Under the pieces are notes generated by a model, which worked only from the letters and a program-made list of their open reading frames with translations, made no database searches and had not been told where the DNA came from. Below are positions 12,028-23,468 of a stretch of DNA of 64,000 nucleotides, piece after piece (positions within the stretch are counted from its first letter, which is position 1; each line of letters opens with the position of its first letter). Origin of the DNA: Gentiana macrophylla (taxonomy: Eukaryota > Streptophyta > Magnoliopsida > Gentianales > Gentianaceae); NCBI GenBank assembly GCA_026214975.1, contig CM047814.1:16577541-16641540 (forward strand), given 5' to 3'. Position numbers and translations under genes: made by a program.

Positions 12028-12456
12028 GACATCCAAACCTCACAAAGATGTTCTTCTTCAGAAATTTCATGACCGTTTTATGATCATTGTGAGGAGTGGC
12101 AATTGACTCCACCCATTTCGAAACATAGTCAACGCAGACTAAGATGTATTTGTTGCCACAAGATGATGGGAATGGTCCCATAAAATCGATGCCCCAAACA
12201 TCAAAGACTTCGCATTCAAGGATGGGTTTCAACGGCATGTCGAACCGCCTTGTCAAAGCTCCGGTTCTTTGGCAACGATCACAAGCTTTCTGTAAAGCTT
12301 CCGTGTCCTTGAAGATTGTGGGCCAATAGAAACCGGATTGGAAGATTTTGGCAACGGTTTTCCACGGACCAAAGTGACCACTGTGGGTCCACTATGGCAT
12401 TGCTTTCGATTATATCGCGTTGCTCGATTCAGAACACACCTCCTCAAAGAAACCAT
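12028..12456 (-). pseudogene. Integrase fragment of At-2, interrupted by At-1
   Basis: On the - strand it reads the zinc-finger segment, [36 protein letters not shown] and [13 protein letters not shown], then stops at the LTR junction. The second Asp and the Glu of the catalytic triad are missing. One frameshift lies near 12250. Compared with At-1 it keeps [13 protein letters not shown] in frame. Confidence 0.88.
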
Positions 12457-14100
12457 CTTTTACAGATCTTGAAGAGGTAAGGTTCATCCCAAACGAAAGA
12501 CTTCATATCAGAGAAGAACTTCTTCTTCTCTTGATAAGACATTTCAGGATCGAGATAACGGGCATGAAGGTAATTTACAATGGAGGAATACCATGGAACA
12601 TCGGGAGGACGACCGTCTATCAACATAATGTTTTCTAGAGGAAAGTAAAGATCTATATCATCAGGATCACCCTTTTCCTCACTTAACATCCTAGAAACAT
12701 GATCCGCCACAACGTTTTCAACGCCTCTTTTATCTTTAATTTGAACGTCAAACTCTTTGGAATGGTCGGTATCCAACGCATAGAAGCGGTTTAGCATCAT
12801 TTTTAGTCATCAGATACCGCAAGGCAGCGTGATCAGTCCACACGACCACTTGAGCACCTAGCAAGTAACTACGGAACTTGTCCATAGCAAACACTACGGC
12901 CAATAATTCCTTTTCGGTAGTCGTATAGTTAACTTGCGAAGGATTCGGTGTGTGATCTGGCATAATAGATAGGTGGAACTTTCCATTAAGCTTTTGTTCT
13001 AAGATCGCACCAACAAAGATAGTTGGATGCATCGCACATAAGCTCAAAGGGTAAGTTCCAGTCAGGTGAAATAAGAATTGGAGCGGATATTAACCGATAC
13101 TTGAGCTCCTCAAACGCTTGCTTGCAGTTTTCATCGAAATTGAACTCAACGTCTTCCTTGAGCGAGTAGAGAGGGGCTTGGCTACTTTGGAAAAATCTTG
13201 GATGAATCTCCTATAGAAACCGACATGTCCGAGGAAACTCTGACTTCGCATACATTCTTAGGATAACTCATCTTCTCAATGGCTTCTACCTTGGCCCTAT
13301 CTACTTCTATACCTTTGGCGGACACTTTGTGGCCAAGAACTATCCCCTCATCGACCATAAAATGGCATTTTTCCCAATTGAGTACTAAGTCCTTTTCCAC
13401 ACATCTAGACAACACCTGATCAAGATTATTGAGGCAGTCATCAAAGGATTGACCGAAGACCGAAAAATCGTCCATAAAAATCTCCATGCACTTTTCAACT
13501 AGCCCGTCAAAGATTGCCATCATACACCTTTGAAAGGTGGCCGGGCATTCTGAGAGACCAAATGGCATCCGCTGTAGGCGAATGTCCCATAAGGGCAAGT
13601 GAAAGTGGTCTTCTCTTGGTCAACAGGATCGATGGGTATCCGGAAGTATCACGAATATCCATCCAGAAACAAGAGAATCGTGTGCCCCGCCAGACGCCAA
13701 GCATCCGGGTCTATGAATGGAAGGAAAATGATCTTCAAAGTGTGACCTCATTGAGTTTTCTATAGTCAATACAGACACTATAGCACTGTAACGAGCCTCA
13801 ATGCTATCTCCTCTCCTTCTCATTTTTCTCTCAATCGTAATTCCACGTTTTTGGGAACTACGAGTTGGGGATACCCACTCACTGCCTCTGCAATGGCGTA
13901 TATGATACCCATATCTAGAAGCTTGATAATTTCCTTCTTGACTACCTCTTGCATGTGAGGGTTGAGTCTTCTCCGAGAAATTTGTCTAACTCGTTTTGCA
14001 CCCTCCTCGCCTTGATTTTGTGCATACAGATGTCGGGAGATATCCTCGGATATCTCCCACCCGCCATCCAAAGGCTTTTTCATTTCTCACAAGCAAGACG
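12457..14100 (-). pseudogene. pol: Reverse transcriptase and RNase H of At-2
   Basis: The palm region reads MPFGLSECPATFQRCMMAIF and FMDDFSVFGQSFDDC (13590-13430) in one ORF through GHKVSAKGIEVDRAKVEAIE. RNase H includes YTTTEKELLAVVFAMDKFRS, VVWTDHAALRYLM and later NVVADHVSRML (13000-12690). These are less damaged than in At-1, but the N-terminal palm and thumb are split by frameshifts (about 13200 and 13620-13820). Confidence 0.87.
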
Positions 14101-14961
14101 TTTAACAATTTAAGCTCTTCTATACGAGATAGCTTGGCAGAAATGATCAAAGGAAGCTTGTCACCTTCTCTTAAAAACACATACTTAAGATGTTTAGAAA
14201 GCAACAAGACCAAATCTACGGGAGGATCCTCTAGACTTGATTTAAGATCACCACTCTTCAACTCAACATCGCTGAGCCTATTTAGTGGCCCTACTGCCAA
14301 AGCTTCTACTCTTAGCTCATCATCGAATTCAGCTGCTAACTGATCTAGATTAACCACACCATGGCTATTCAGATTATCGATCAATCGCTCATATTCCGCT
14401 TCCACAGCCTTGACTTGCTCGTCCATATTCATTGAAGTCATGAAATGACTCCTCAATGGAAAAGCCGGTTGGAGAACCAGAGGGTACTTGAATAGATTTA
14501 GAGACACTATAGCTCACCTCTTGGTCACCAACTCGAATAGTTACTTGCCCACCATCGCAATCGATGAGGGCTCTAATGGATAGGAAAGGTCTCCCAAGAA
14601 TCGGGGGACTTTCTCATCTTTTCCCATATCTAAGACGTACTCAATCAAGGAAAGGTAAATCTATCGATCCGGACTAAAATGTCTTTCGTAATCCCCTGAA
14701 GCCTTCTTAGATGATCTATCGCTGAACCGAAGGTTCATGGAAGTGGGTTCTAGAAGACTTTGTAAACCCATTTGCTCACACACACAGACAATGGAATTAG
14801 GTGATGGATGCACCCAAGTCACATAAAGAATTTGGAAAGACTAAGCCTCCCATCCGCAATGTGAGCACGAATTTCCGGGTCACCTCTTTTGATTGGTAAG
14901 TCCGGATAATTGATCATTGAACAATCCTCACCAATTGCCTCGATCCATTTCGCTAACTTTT
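14101..14961 (-). pseudogene. Protease and RT linker of At-2
   Basis: The linker ORF (14507 downward) contains MDEQVKAVEAEYERLIDNL and a D/E-rich stretch leading to FGWRVGDIRGYLP. The protease core, CDLGA on the - strand, lies near 14810-14830. The region is frameshifted between core and linker. It matches 4990-5870 of At-1. Confidence 0.7.
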
Positions 14962-16979
14962 TCAAGACACAACATCCTTGATGAATTTTGTATACTTAGG
15001 CATCTCGACCAAGACCTCGGATAATGGCAGATTTACCTGAGTATTTTTCAAAAGGTTAAGCACCTTTTCATATTTCTTATCCTCACTCAGAGGGATGTTG
15101 CTCTTCCTAGGTGGGAATGGAAGCTTCTTCAACTCACTCTCAGAAAATACTTTGTTTGAGGAAGCACTGACAGCTTTGTCTTCCATGTCCTTCCACCTTA
15201 CAACTTTTTCAGACTTTTTATTAGTCAGGGGATCACCCTCCTGACTTTCACTTGATTCTTCATTCCTCAGGGGAACAGCCACCTGAGGACTTACAACTTC
15301 TTCACCTCTCAGGGGATCAGCCACCTGAGTCTTTTCTTCTGCGAACGGGAACGTAGATGCTCAACTTCCCCTCCTGCCTTATCACTGGCAGGAGGGGCTA
15401 GTGGTTTCCCTGGTGAAAGGGACCACTCAGTTGAGTACCGCTTCTAAGATTCATTGCACTGGCCTCTGGCATGCCATAAGGAATCGAAGGAACTAGGTCA
15501 GTGCTTTGGCCACAATTGAAATCGATTTGGGCTACTAGGCCGCCCTTCGGATTTTTTCTCTATAAAGCGGGCAATCGCCTCGATGGTCTAAAGCTTCTTT
15601 GGTCACCCATCTCGCTTCTCAAGGTTCTTGATTGTGCTCATCAACATTTGGATATTATTATTTTGCTCCTCTCGGAAGTTATTGTTTCGCTCCTTCGTTC
15701 CTTCCGATAGAGTCCAATCTAGCTTCAAGATCATCGACGCAGGAGAGGGCCTTGAGAGTTCGAATGTTTTGAGAGAAAGATTGGCTAGACCGACTTTGAA
15801 ATGCGGGATTTGGATTGTTAGGCCAACTTTGATTTAACCCCTTGATTTAGATTGGAGGAATTCAAGCTCGGGTTCGATTAAAATTAGGGTTTCGATTGAG
15901 ATTCGAGTTTTGATTGAAGCTTTGACGGAAGCCACGATTTTGAAAATTGCCCTGGCCAGGGAATTGATTTCCAAACCTCTCGATTGGCTGGCCATTGAAG
16001 GCATTGATCTCTGCGTGCTCGTCAATCATAGGACAGAATCGAGCGATGTGCCCTATATCGTCACATACTTGGCATGCGACTTGATTATACATCGCCCATG
16101 ATTCTCGACGGCATTGACTTGATAAGAGCAGGGGAATTAAATTGACACCGCCAACCATATGGCGACCTGTGAGCAATTTCGCAGATGTAACTTGAGAGTT
16201 CTCAGAAATGAATGAGTCCGATAACTCGGATTTGGAGATGTCGTGAGAGTAGCCGGTCTTTGTTTCAAAGATGGCGATTTCATTTGCATTTTCACCTCCT
16301 CGATCCTAGGAGGAGGAGGTGGTGCCTGAATGACTTGAAAGGAGGCGTAATTATATTTGGCAATGTCTTGAACAATGCCCACCCCTCTTGAGGCGTTTTC
16401 CTCAGGAATGCCCCACCTGATGAACTATTGACCATGCCCTTGGTGAGCTCGGTCAACCCACTGAAAAAAGTATTGACTTGCCTCTGCAAGTCTAACCCAT
16501 GGTTGGGGCATTTACGAAGAAGAGCCTTAAATCTCTTCCATGCCTCAAAGAATGATTCTGTTTCCGTTTGATAAAAATTGTATATTTCCCTTAAACACTG
16601 GGCTGTCTTGGCAGGTGGAAAGTATTGGCTTAAAAATTCTTTTCCAATGCAGCCCAAGTGGTAATGGATTCTGCAGGGAGAGAGCTATACCACTCTTTAG
16701 CTTCTCCCTTCAAAGAGAACGGAAACAGATGTAAGTTTAATCGCATCCTCACTCACACCTTGAATGCGTGTCGTACCACATATCTCGAGAAATGTGTGTG
16801 CGTGTGTGTGAGATTTTCGAAAGGGACCGTGAAACATTGATGCATGCCGCATCATCCGAATGAGTCCCGGTCTTAACTCGAAAATCAGGCAAGAATTTGG
16901 GATAACAATAGCCGGGTTGGATCGTGACCGCGCCAGGCATGGCGTAGTCTGCCAACGTACGTCTATCTTCGGCAGCCAT
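14962..16979 (-). pseudogene. gag: Athila-like gag of At-2
   Basis: The N-terminus MAAEDRRTLADYAMPGAVTI begins at 16979. FLSQYFPPAKTAQCLREIYN and ESFFEAWKRFKALLRKCPNH (16640-16490) match the Athila gag domain. The zinc knuckle CQVCDDIGHIARFC (about 16080-16038) is complete, unlike At-1. An acidic linker with repeated blocks like PLRGEEVVSP and PLRNEESSES follows (15324-15180). Several frameshifts remain. Gag packages element RNA. Family assignment is secure. Confidence 0.85.
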
Positions 16980-17168
16980 TATTACAAAAATAGGTGGTTG
17001 AAGCCTAAAAATGAGGAATTTATTATTTTTTTTCTAGAAAAAATTATTTTCCCGCCAAATTTCGGGGAAAAAGAAGCAAAAATTTTTCTCGTAAAATCAA
17101 ATTTTTTCTGGACTCGACACCGCATTTAGTTACGAAAACACAAAAAAAATTCTTGCCTAATTTTCCGC

Positions 17169-17203
<35 letters not shown>

Positions 17204-17627
17204 CATTGAAGCAGCAAGAGGATGCACGGGCGCCCAAGGTCCGGACGGGCGTCTGCTGGCGGTTGAAGTGGGACGGGCGTTTGGCAATCCAGACGCCGTC
17301 GAAGAGAATAAAACAAAGAAGAGTCGCCGATTTCCATGCACGGGCGTCCACTAGTCAAGACGCCCGTTTGAGTGCAGAAAACGGGAAACAGACAGACAGG
17401 AAGAGCAGAAAACTAAAGGGGAGAACAGCTAAACCTAGGGAAATTGATAACTATAAAAGTTAACTACGAACAGCCCTAATAATCTAAGCTATGATCCTAA
17501 CAAAGGAAACCCTAACTAACCTAATATCTAAAGGTTAATCTAACTAGCAACCTAAAAACAGAAAATAAAACAAAACAACAACAGAAACGAAAAACAACAA
17601 AAACAAAAACTAGGCAAACCGTCCGGT
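16980..17627 (-). other. Leader of At-2 with T-run and palindromes
   Basis: No ORF of note. A long T run (+ strand, about 17172-17199) lies beside palindrome copies at 17224/17243, 17271/17291 and 17338/17358, again about 20 bp apart. In element orientation the centres are CGCCC-type, as in the At-1 leader. Confidence 0.55.
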
Positions 17628-17645
17628 TCCCCGGCAACGGCGCCA
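17628..17645 (-). other. Primer-binding site of At-2, tRNA-Asp type
   Basis: The + strand shows TCCCCGGCAACGGCGCCA, the reverse complement of the At-1 primer site, six bases from the LTR end at 17652. Confidence 0.88.
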
Positions 17646-17651
17646 AAAACT

Positions 17652-19148
17652 TGTCCCGGATTTTATCAATACAAAACAACAAGTAATAAACCGGTTAACC
17701 TCAAGTGCAAGGATCGTAGTATGGAGGCTAATGCCGGGTCGATCTTACGGGAACTAGATATTGTGAACCCTAGCTTTTGTTTTTAACTAATTATTGTCAC
17801 TTAAAACTAACCTAAACAAATATTGCATAAAAGTAACAGACAGAGGAGATTAATCCAATGCTAGGAAAGATTGAAAGCAATAAAAACTAACTAAGTCATG
17901 AGAAAAATAAAATAAACTAAACTAAGCTAAGCAATTCGAGTCAAGTGATTTAAATCAAATTTTAACGAACGAGCAAGCAATTGTTCCACCTATCCTATCA
18001 ACGTTTGATACTAATTCGGATTATTTCGTGATCTCTACTCAAGTTGTGATTCACCTATCTAAGGCATGAACACCTACTTTCGTGAGACAAGTTCGTTTTC
18101 TAATCTTCGATCTTTCGATTAAAGATTAAGTCTTTCTAACCTAGGCGTGAAATCTTTCAATTTCTAATCTAGAGATTCAATCTAATAACTTTCGTTGTGA
18201 TTAGATTAAAGGTCTAAACTTTTATCATGGTGTTCTAAGGTTAACATGACTTTCATCAAGCAAACAATAAACAAAGGCACGGATCTTCCGATATAGCATG
18301 CAATCAACATATAAAAACATGATAAAAGTAACAACTTTAATAGACACTCACAAAATAATCACGAACTCGAGATCAAACTGTTGAAACGGACGGCTTCACA
18401 ACGCTCGTTCAAGGAGGATTTAGCCTCTTAGCATCCTTGTTGCAACTCGAATTGATGAAATAAAAGACATGAATCTATCTAATCTAATCTAGGAATTAAA
18501 TTGCATAAAAGTAGATAAAATCAGAGAAAACGCAGCCAAGGCGCCCTAGGTTTTTAGGTTCGAATTGTGTGTCTAGGGTTTGAGAAATCGCGCTATTTAT
18601 AGATTTTTAGGTCGGTTTAGGCTAAGGCGGTGCTTGGACGCCCGTCCACTATCTTGGACCTTCGTCCATCGACTTACGGACGGAGGTGAACGCCGCTCGT
18701 TGAGCGCTCAACTCTCGAATGTAAATCGCACCTCTGAACGCTCGTTCGGTTGAGCAAACGCCCGTCCACCATGGATGGACCGTGGACTTCGTCCATCGAT
18801 GCTTTGGAACTTGATCTCTTGATCATTATCTCTCTTCCTTCTTCCATCTTTATCCTTCTTTCTCATCTCTATCTCGATTTAGCTCGAATTATATCAACAT
18901 TTGATCATCAATTTAGCCTCCAACATGTATCTACATCACATTAAGACATCGCAAAACGTAACACAATCCAAATACTCATAAAACCATAATCAAAACACGT
19001 ACACAACCTCATTTTGCGAATAAACTAATTAAAACCTCACTTGCTTAATAAATCATTTAAAACCACATTTCCTATGCAAATCATATGAATTATGGGGGAT
19101 AACATCATAAAATACAACGTTATAAAACGTATAAATTCACCCTTAACA
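17652..19148 (-). repeat. 5' LTR of At-2
   Basis: It runs from TGTCCCGGAT to CCCTTAACA on the + strand, the reverse of the At-1 LTR termini. The TATA box is reversed at 18594-18601 and the palindrome pairs are at 18636/18656 and 18736/18756. It is clearly more diverged from the At-1 LTRs than those are from each other. Confidence 0.9.
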
Positions 19149-19545
19149 AGGCACTATAGTTTTGCACGTAGATTTTGAGCTTAGTACCCGTACGAAGACC
19201 ATCACTTATGTTCTCATCGTACCCCGCTGTTCGGGAGGTAGTGACTTCACCACTGAGGAGCTACAGGAAGCTATAGGACGTCCATATACGATCCTAAATG
19301 ACCCTATCTTTGATGAGATCTAGCTATTTGGTACTCAGGATTCACATTTTAGAGGTTTAGAGGTAGCTGGAGATGGTGGGGCGTATAAGACGACTATGAT
19401 TTCCCCCGCTATTTGATATGCTTCGTCTGCCTCATCCGTTTGGTGGATTGGGACGAGATTTATCTGAACTAGCGTTAGTTAGGTTTGTTTCGTCGAGCAA
19501 ACAACGTAAAACAAAAGCGCCGTGAGGCAACCCACCATTTTCTAT
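19149..19545 (+). pseudogene. Decayed pol end region (At-3)
   Basis: Short readable pieces (TITYVLIVPRCSGGSDFTTE and EAIGRPYTILNDPIFDE) are interrupted by stops. I do not recognise the domain. The segment ends at the AAAAGCGCCGTGAGGCAACC junction typical of the end of pol in this lineage. Confidence 0.4.
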
Positions 19546-19687
19546 TTGTTTTTATGTTCTAGGAATTTTATGTACTTTGTTTGATTTAAGGTTGTATTTT
19601 TGAAATTTTAAATTAAGTTTAATAAGAGCTGTACTTTTAAAATTGGGTTGTATGGAATTTTATGATTTTTGCATTTTTGGCCTGCTG

Positions 19688-19909
19688 GGACGCCCGTCCA
19701 GAAAACTGGACGCCCGTCCGCTATGACAAATCCTTAGACGGACGTCCACAAAGCCTGGACGCCCGTCCGATATTTTCCCTCCAATCCTGTATGTGCTTTA
19801 AATTCTTGGACGAGCGTCTACTGAACTGGACGCCCGTCCAGTTCATCTGATTCCCCAGTGAACGCCCGTCCACTGAGTCGGACGCGCGTCCAACATCTGT
19901 CTATATATA
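19688..19909 (+). promoter_or_regulatory. Candidate internal promoter: four palindrome pairs plus TATA-like box
   Basis: Eight copies of the GGACGCCCGTCC palindrome or close variants start at 19688/19708, 19736/19757, 19808/19828 and 19860/19880. The four pairs have spacings of 20, 21, 20 and 20 bp. TATATATA follows at 19902-19909, ten bases after the last copy. The next ORF is the extra ORF at 20491. The LTRs combine the same palindromes with a TATA box, so an internal promoter for the extra ORF is a reasonable inference. Confidence 0.55.
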
Positions 19910-20205
19910 CCCCCTGCTTCGATGAGCCCTCACTTTTCAGTTTTTCAAATCGCAAACCGTTTCCTCTCCCTCTTTTTGGGCTAAAATCTTCATTTCTAAA
20001 CCATTTTGAGTGATTCCAAGTGCTACAGGCCGCTCTTGATCCCCTCTCTTTGATTTTCATAACCAAATTTCCCAACAAACCATATTCGTGGAGAATCAGG
20101 CCCCATTCAAGTCCGACTTTTCAGAATAAAAATTCGATTTTGGAGTCTATTTTGGTGTTGTCTGGATTGATTTCCACCTCGATCAACATCCACTCACCCT
20201 ACTTG

Positions 20206-20477
20206 GTAAGTTCGTAGCAAAATTTCTAGTTTTTATTCACGTTTTTGCGAGTACGATCTTCGGGTCGGCTCGTTCACTTGGATATTGCCTTAATTCGGGT
20301 TTTTCTGTTTTTTTTCTTTGTTTCTTGTTGCTTTGTTTTGGTGATATGGTGTTGTGATGGGTGATGCATTGGGTTTGTTGGTGATGGTTATGGTTGTGGT
20401 TGTGGTTTGGTTGATTTGAAATCCCGCTTTGGATGTTAAACGGGTATCTTGTTGTGAATCGGGGTTGTTCTGGTTAG
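20206..20477 (+). other. Candidate 5'-UTR intron before the extra ORF
   Basis: A strong donor (ACTTG/GTAAGTTCG) at 20206 and a GGTTAG acceptor ending at 20477 bracket 272 nt that are T-rich, 13 nt before the ATG. The acceptor is not ideal. No transcript evidence is visible, so this is prediction only. Confidence 0.35.
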
Positions 20478-20490
20478 TCTAAGCTCGACT

Positions 20491-21911
20491 ATGGTTCATA
20501 AGAAGGGAGTGGTTAAGAGGCATGGAAAGGAAGTAGCTAGGGAGGCCGGAAAGAAACGCAAGGAGTTTGATCCTACTTTGGTCGATCCCAACCGGGGCGT
20601 GAGTATACGAGAACAACCTCCTAGAGCCACCCAAACTAGGGCTACTTTGAGAGATGAGCCGACCTCTGACTCTGAGACCGATGACGATGTGCCGTGGTAG
20701 TGCGGTTGCCTAGAGTTCAGAGAGGTGGAGGTTCGTCTAGGGCTGAGGAAACTGTCGATGCTACCCGGGAAGAGGAACCGGTTGTACCTAGGGCTGCCCC
20801 TCCTAGAAAGAAATCCAAAACCGTACCTCCTATGCCATTACCTCGTCGGTTCGTGAACCCTAGAGCTCACGATGTGTTTAAACAGCATTATTTCTCGAGG
20901 ACGATGTTGATTGAGCGGGCCATTTTGGAGGCCAAAGTCGATCCGGGGTTCGTTAAGTTGCTCAAGGATCAGAAATAGGAAACCTTGATGACAATCCCGA
21001 CTTCCCCGGTGAATAGCTCCATAGTTCGGGAATTTTATGCTAACTGTTCGGAAACCGATTTGGGGAGGAAGGTAGTCGTGGTTCGAGGGGTAGAAGTTCC
21101 TTTTACACCGGAAGTGATTAATCAGAAATACAACTTAGCGGCTTTCGAGGGTAGGGACTACAAGGAAGAGATTGTACATAGACAGAGTTTGGGGCAGGAT
21201 CCTTTGGAGGAGTTGAGGTTACAAGTGTGTCCGGACGTGGCGTGGACGTTACGACCGGGCGGTGACCGGAAGGAGTTGGTTACCACGACCTGGACGGAGG
21301 ATTGGAAGGTCCAGTGTCGGTTTATTCAGAATCGGTTGTTGCCTAAGAACAACTTGACGCACTTTCACATCGGTGACCTAGGCATGTTGTACGCATTGAC
21401 ATTTGGCCTGAACGTGAATGTGGGGCAGGCGTTATATGATGAGGTGGCTATTAATCAGAAGATCTATACCCGATGCTTGATTATCCCTCACCTGATCCAC
21501 AGTCTCTGTATCGATGCCGGTGTGCCTGAGTATGGAGCCGATCACAAACCGAAGAATCCGAGGCCGATACAGCGAGAGAAGGGTAAGCCTTCAGGTCCGT
21601 CTGAGATGGAGACACCACAGGAGCCCGGTTCATCTTCGGCACCGCCTAGAGCGTCTACGGTTCCTGCTTTACCGCCTTCGGTCCGGATGCGGCTAAGTAT
21701 GGCCAACAGTGTGCGGGAGTGGCTGGAAGACATCAGGACGTCTCAGAACAACATTTTGACGATCCTGAAGTGTATATGTGAAGGCCGGCAACCCGAGGAT
21801 GACGGGGTTTTCATCCGAGCCTCATTGATTTCCATTATTCTTCCGAGATTGAAGCAGGCCATTGCCGATGTTCTTCACGAGTCCGAGTCCTCTTCCGATG
21901 AGAGCGGCTGA
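20491..21911 (+). pseudogene. Extra ORF in env-like position, putative plant transposon protein domain
   Basis: Three blocks (20491-20700, 20694-20978 and 20985-21911) make one reading frame broken by a single frameshift near 20695 and one amber stop at 20976. The N-terminus is basic (MVHKKGVVKRHGKEVAREAG) and then acidic. The central part, with IVREFYANCSETD, VRGVEVPFTPEVINQKYNL, FIQNRLLPKNNLTHFHIGDL and LIPHLIHSLCIDAGV, fits the family annotated as putative plant transposon protein (Transposase_32-like). The C-terminus is proline/serine-rich and ends acidic. I see no signal peptide or membrane segment, so an envelope function is not supported. Its role is unknown. It lies between pol and the polypurine tracts. 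Confidence 0.7.
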
Positions 21912-22425
21912 TTCGGCACCTAGGGCTGCGTCACCACCTTCTGGACCTCCTTCTGATCCCCCGGCTGATGATACTCCGGCTCCGGGCCAATCTTGATTTT
22001 CTTTGTCTATTTTTCACTTTTGATTTGCACTAGCTCATCGTGGATTTGTATATTTTTGCTACTTTTGATTACGTGGTTCATTGTATTTCGTCTTTCGCTA
22101 CTATTTATTCTTTCGATGGATCATGTAAGCCATAAGGCACTCGTACTTTCATTTCAACTGTGTTTATACTTCTCGGATGTATTGAATGCTATCACTTTGC
22201 TTTATCTTCATTTTTGATATCTCTTTTCATTTTGGTATGACTCCCGCTTTCCCGAGATGGTTCCATGTTTGTCTAAGACGTGCGGAGTATCTTTTTTAGC
22301 GGTTTTCATCGAGCTACATTTGTCCAAGTTACGCATTACAGAGTGTCATTATGTAGGCTCCGGCCCGCCTAACGATTCGAGTTTCGATTTACATCACTAA
22401 GTCTTTTCCTTTTCTTTCGTTTCGC
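21912..22425 (+). other. Non-coding stretch after the extra ORF
   Basis: A short in-frame Pro-rich tail follows the stop, then T-rich sequence. No gene is visible. Confidence 0.4.
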
Positions 22426-22467
22426 ACAACACGAGGACATGTTGATTTTTAAGCGTGGGGGAGGGGA
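22426..22467 (+). other. Internal hairpin plus polypurine tract (At-3)
   Basis: ACAACACG-AGGA-CATGTTGA is the At-1 hairpin with an end pair and one inner pair changed. It is followed by AAGCGTGGGGGAGGGGA (22451-22467). It sits about 1.0 kb before the terminal tract, as in At-1. Confidence 0.6.
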
Positions 22468-23429
22468 CTGTTTCGATATGTATCTACACATTTGCTTAAT
22501 TCGTAATGTTTCTATACAAATGAGCTAAAATTTTCGAAATTTTACGACACTTTTGTTTCTGTTTTGTCCCGAGTAGGCAATTCGATTCAATGTATCATAT
22601 ATTTGGTAAGTTAGATGTTTCACCTGACACTATTTTTCACGAGCCATAGTGACGATGAGCTATTTATAAAGTTATACCCCTTTTGGATTAGTGATTTTTG
22701 TTTTCTTATGAGTCATGTGGTTAGTGCTACGTATATATCTCGCGATTTATGATAGTCTGTATTTAGCTCCGAGTATGTTATACCGTGAATATCTGAAGGT
22801 TTGAATGTGATAAGTAACACGTAACATATTGTCAAATGAAAAAGTCGAAGAAAAATATGAATTAATTGGGTGTGTCGAAAGCTAGTCGATGATTTGAGTG
22901 CGATAGGGTATACCACGTATGTCCTATGCCACTATGATGACTAAAAGCTCACTTACGAGTTAGGAAAAGTCGCCTTATGATTGGAGTAAGGTAGGGTATT
23001 ATCTCTAAAATGTCCTATTCTACTATGAGGGCAATAGCTTATCCTAATGTGTGTTTAAAGTGAAAAAGTTAAATCAATTGATGAAGTGTTATGAAATGTA
23101 TATAAGACTAAGTTATAAATCGCTTTATCCCCAAGTAGAAACCGATGATATGTTGTAGGGATTATCCTCTCGAGTATTTCAAAAGGCCCTAGATACATTC
23201 GATCATCTTTTTCGGGATATATCACGTTTGTAGGGTGCATCTTATGAGTGTCATTTATTACTAGTCTACAAGGGGGTATTAGCTAGTTTTGCTTTGAGTT
23301 TCTCGAGTTTGGATATAGTGGAAGTTTTCTATGGCTATGCACACACACAATGGTGAACTTCTGATTTATTGGATATGTGTTATGCATGTTTAGATGTCTG
23401 TTCTTCTCTCGAGCCTAATTTTTGTTTTG
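22468..23429 (+). other. Conserved spacer between the polypurine tracts (At-3)
   Basis: This is the counterpart of 9417-10392 in At-1. No ORF is shared, but most of the sequence aligns by eye. Confidence 0.5.
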
Positions 23430-23468
23430 TTTTGCTCGGGACGAGCAAAAGCTTAAGTGTGGGGGAGT
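23430..23468 (+). other. Terminal hairpin and polypurine tract (At-3)
   Basis: TTTTGCTCG-GGA-CGAGCAAAA is a perfect 9-bp stem (23430-23450). CTTAAGTGTGGGGGAGT then abuts the LTR start TGTTAAGGGTGA. Confidence 0.78.

Larger units (their letters stand above)
12028..19148 (-). mobile_element. At-2: Athila-like element, reversed, 3' half outside window
   Basis: Read on the - strand it has a 5' LTR (19148 to 17652), primer site, leader, gag, protease, RT, RNase H and the first part of integrase. It is then cut by the 3' LTR of At-1. It belongs to the same family as At-1. Its outer LTR edge at 19148/19149 abuts sequence of At-3. I infer that At-2 inserted in At-3 and was later split by At-1. The rest of integrase and its 3' LTR should lie just upstream of the window. 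Confidence 0.9.

Noticed and set aside
20491..21911. Retroviral-type envelope gene
   Set aside because: The position fits, but there is no signal peptide, transmembrane segment or cleavage site. The domain resembles a plant transposon protein family instead.
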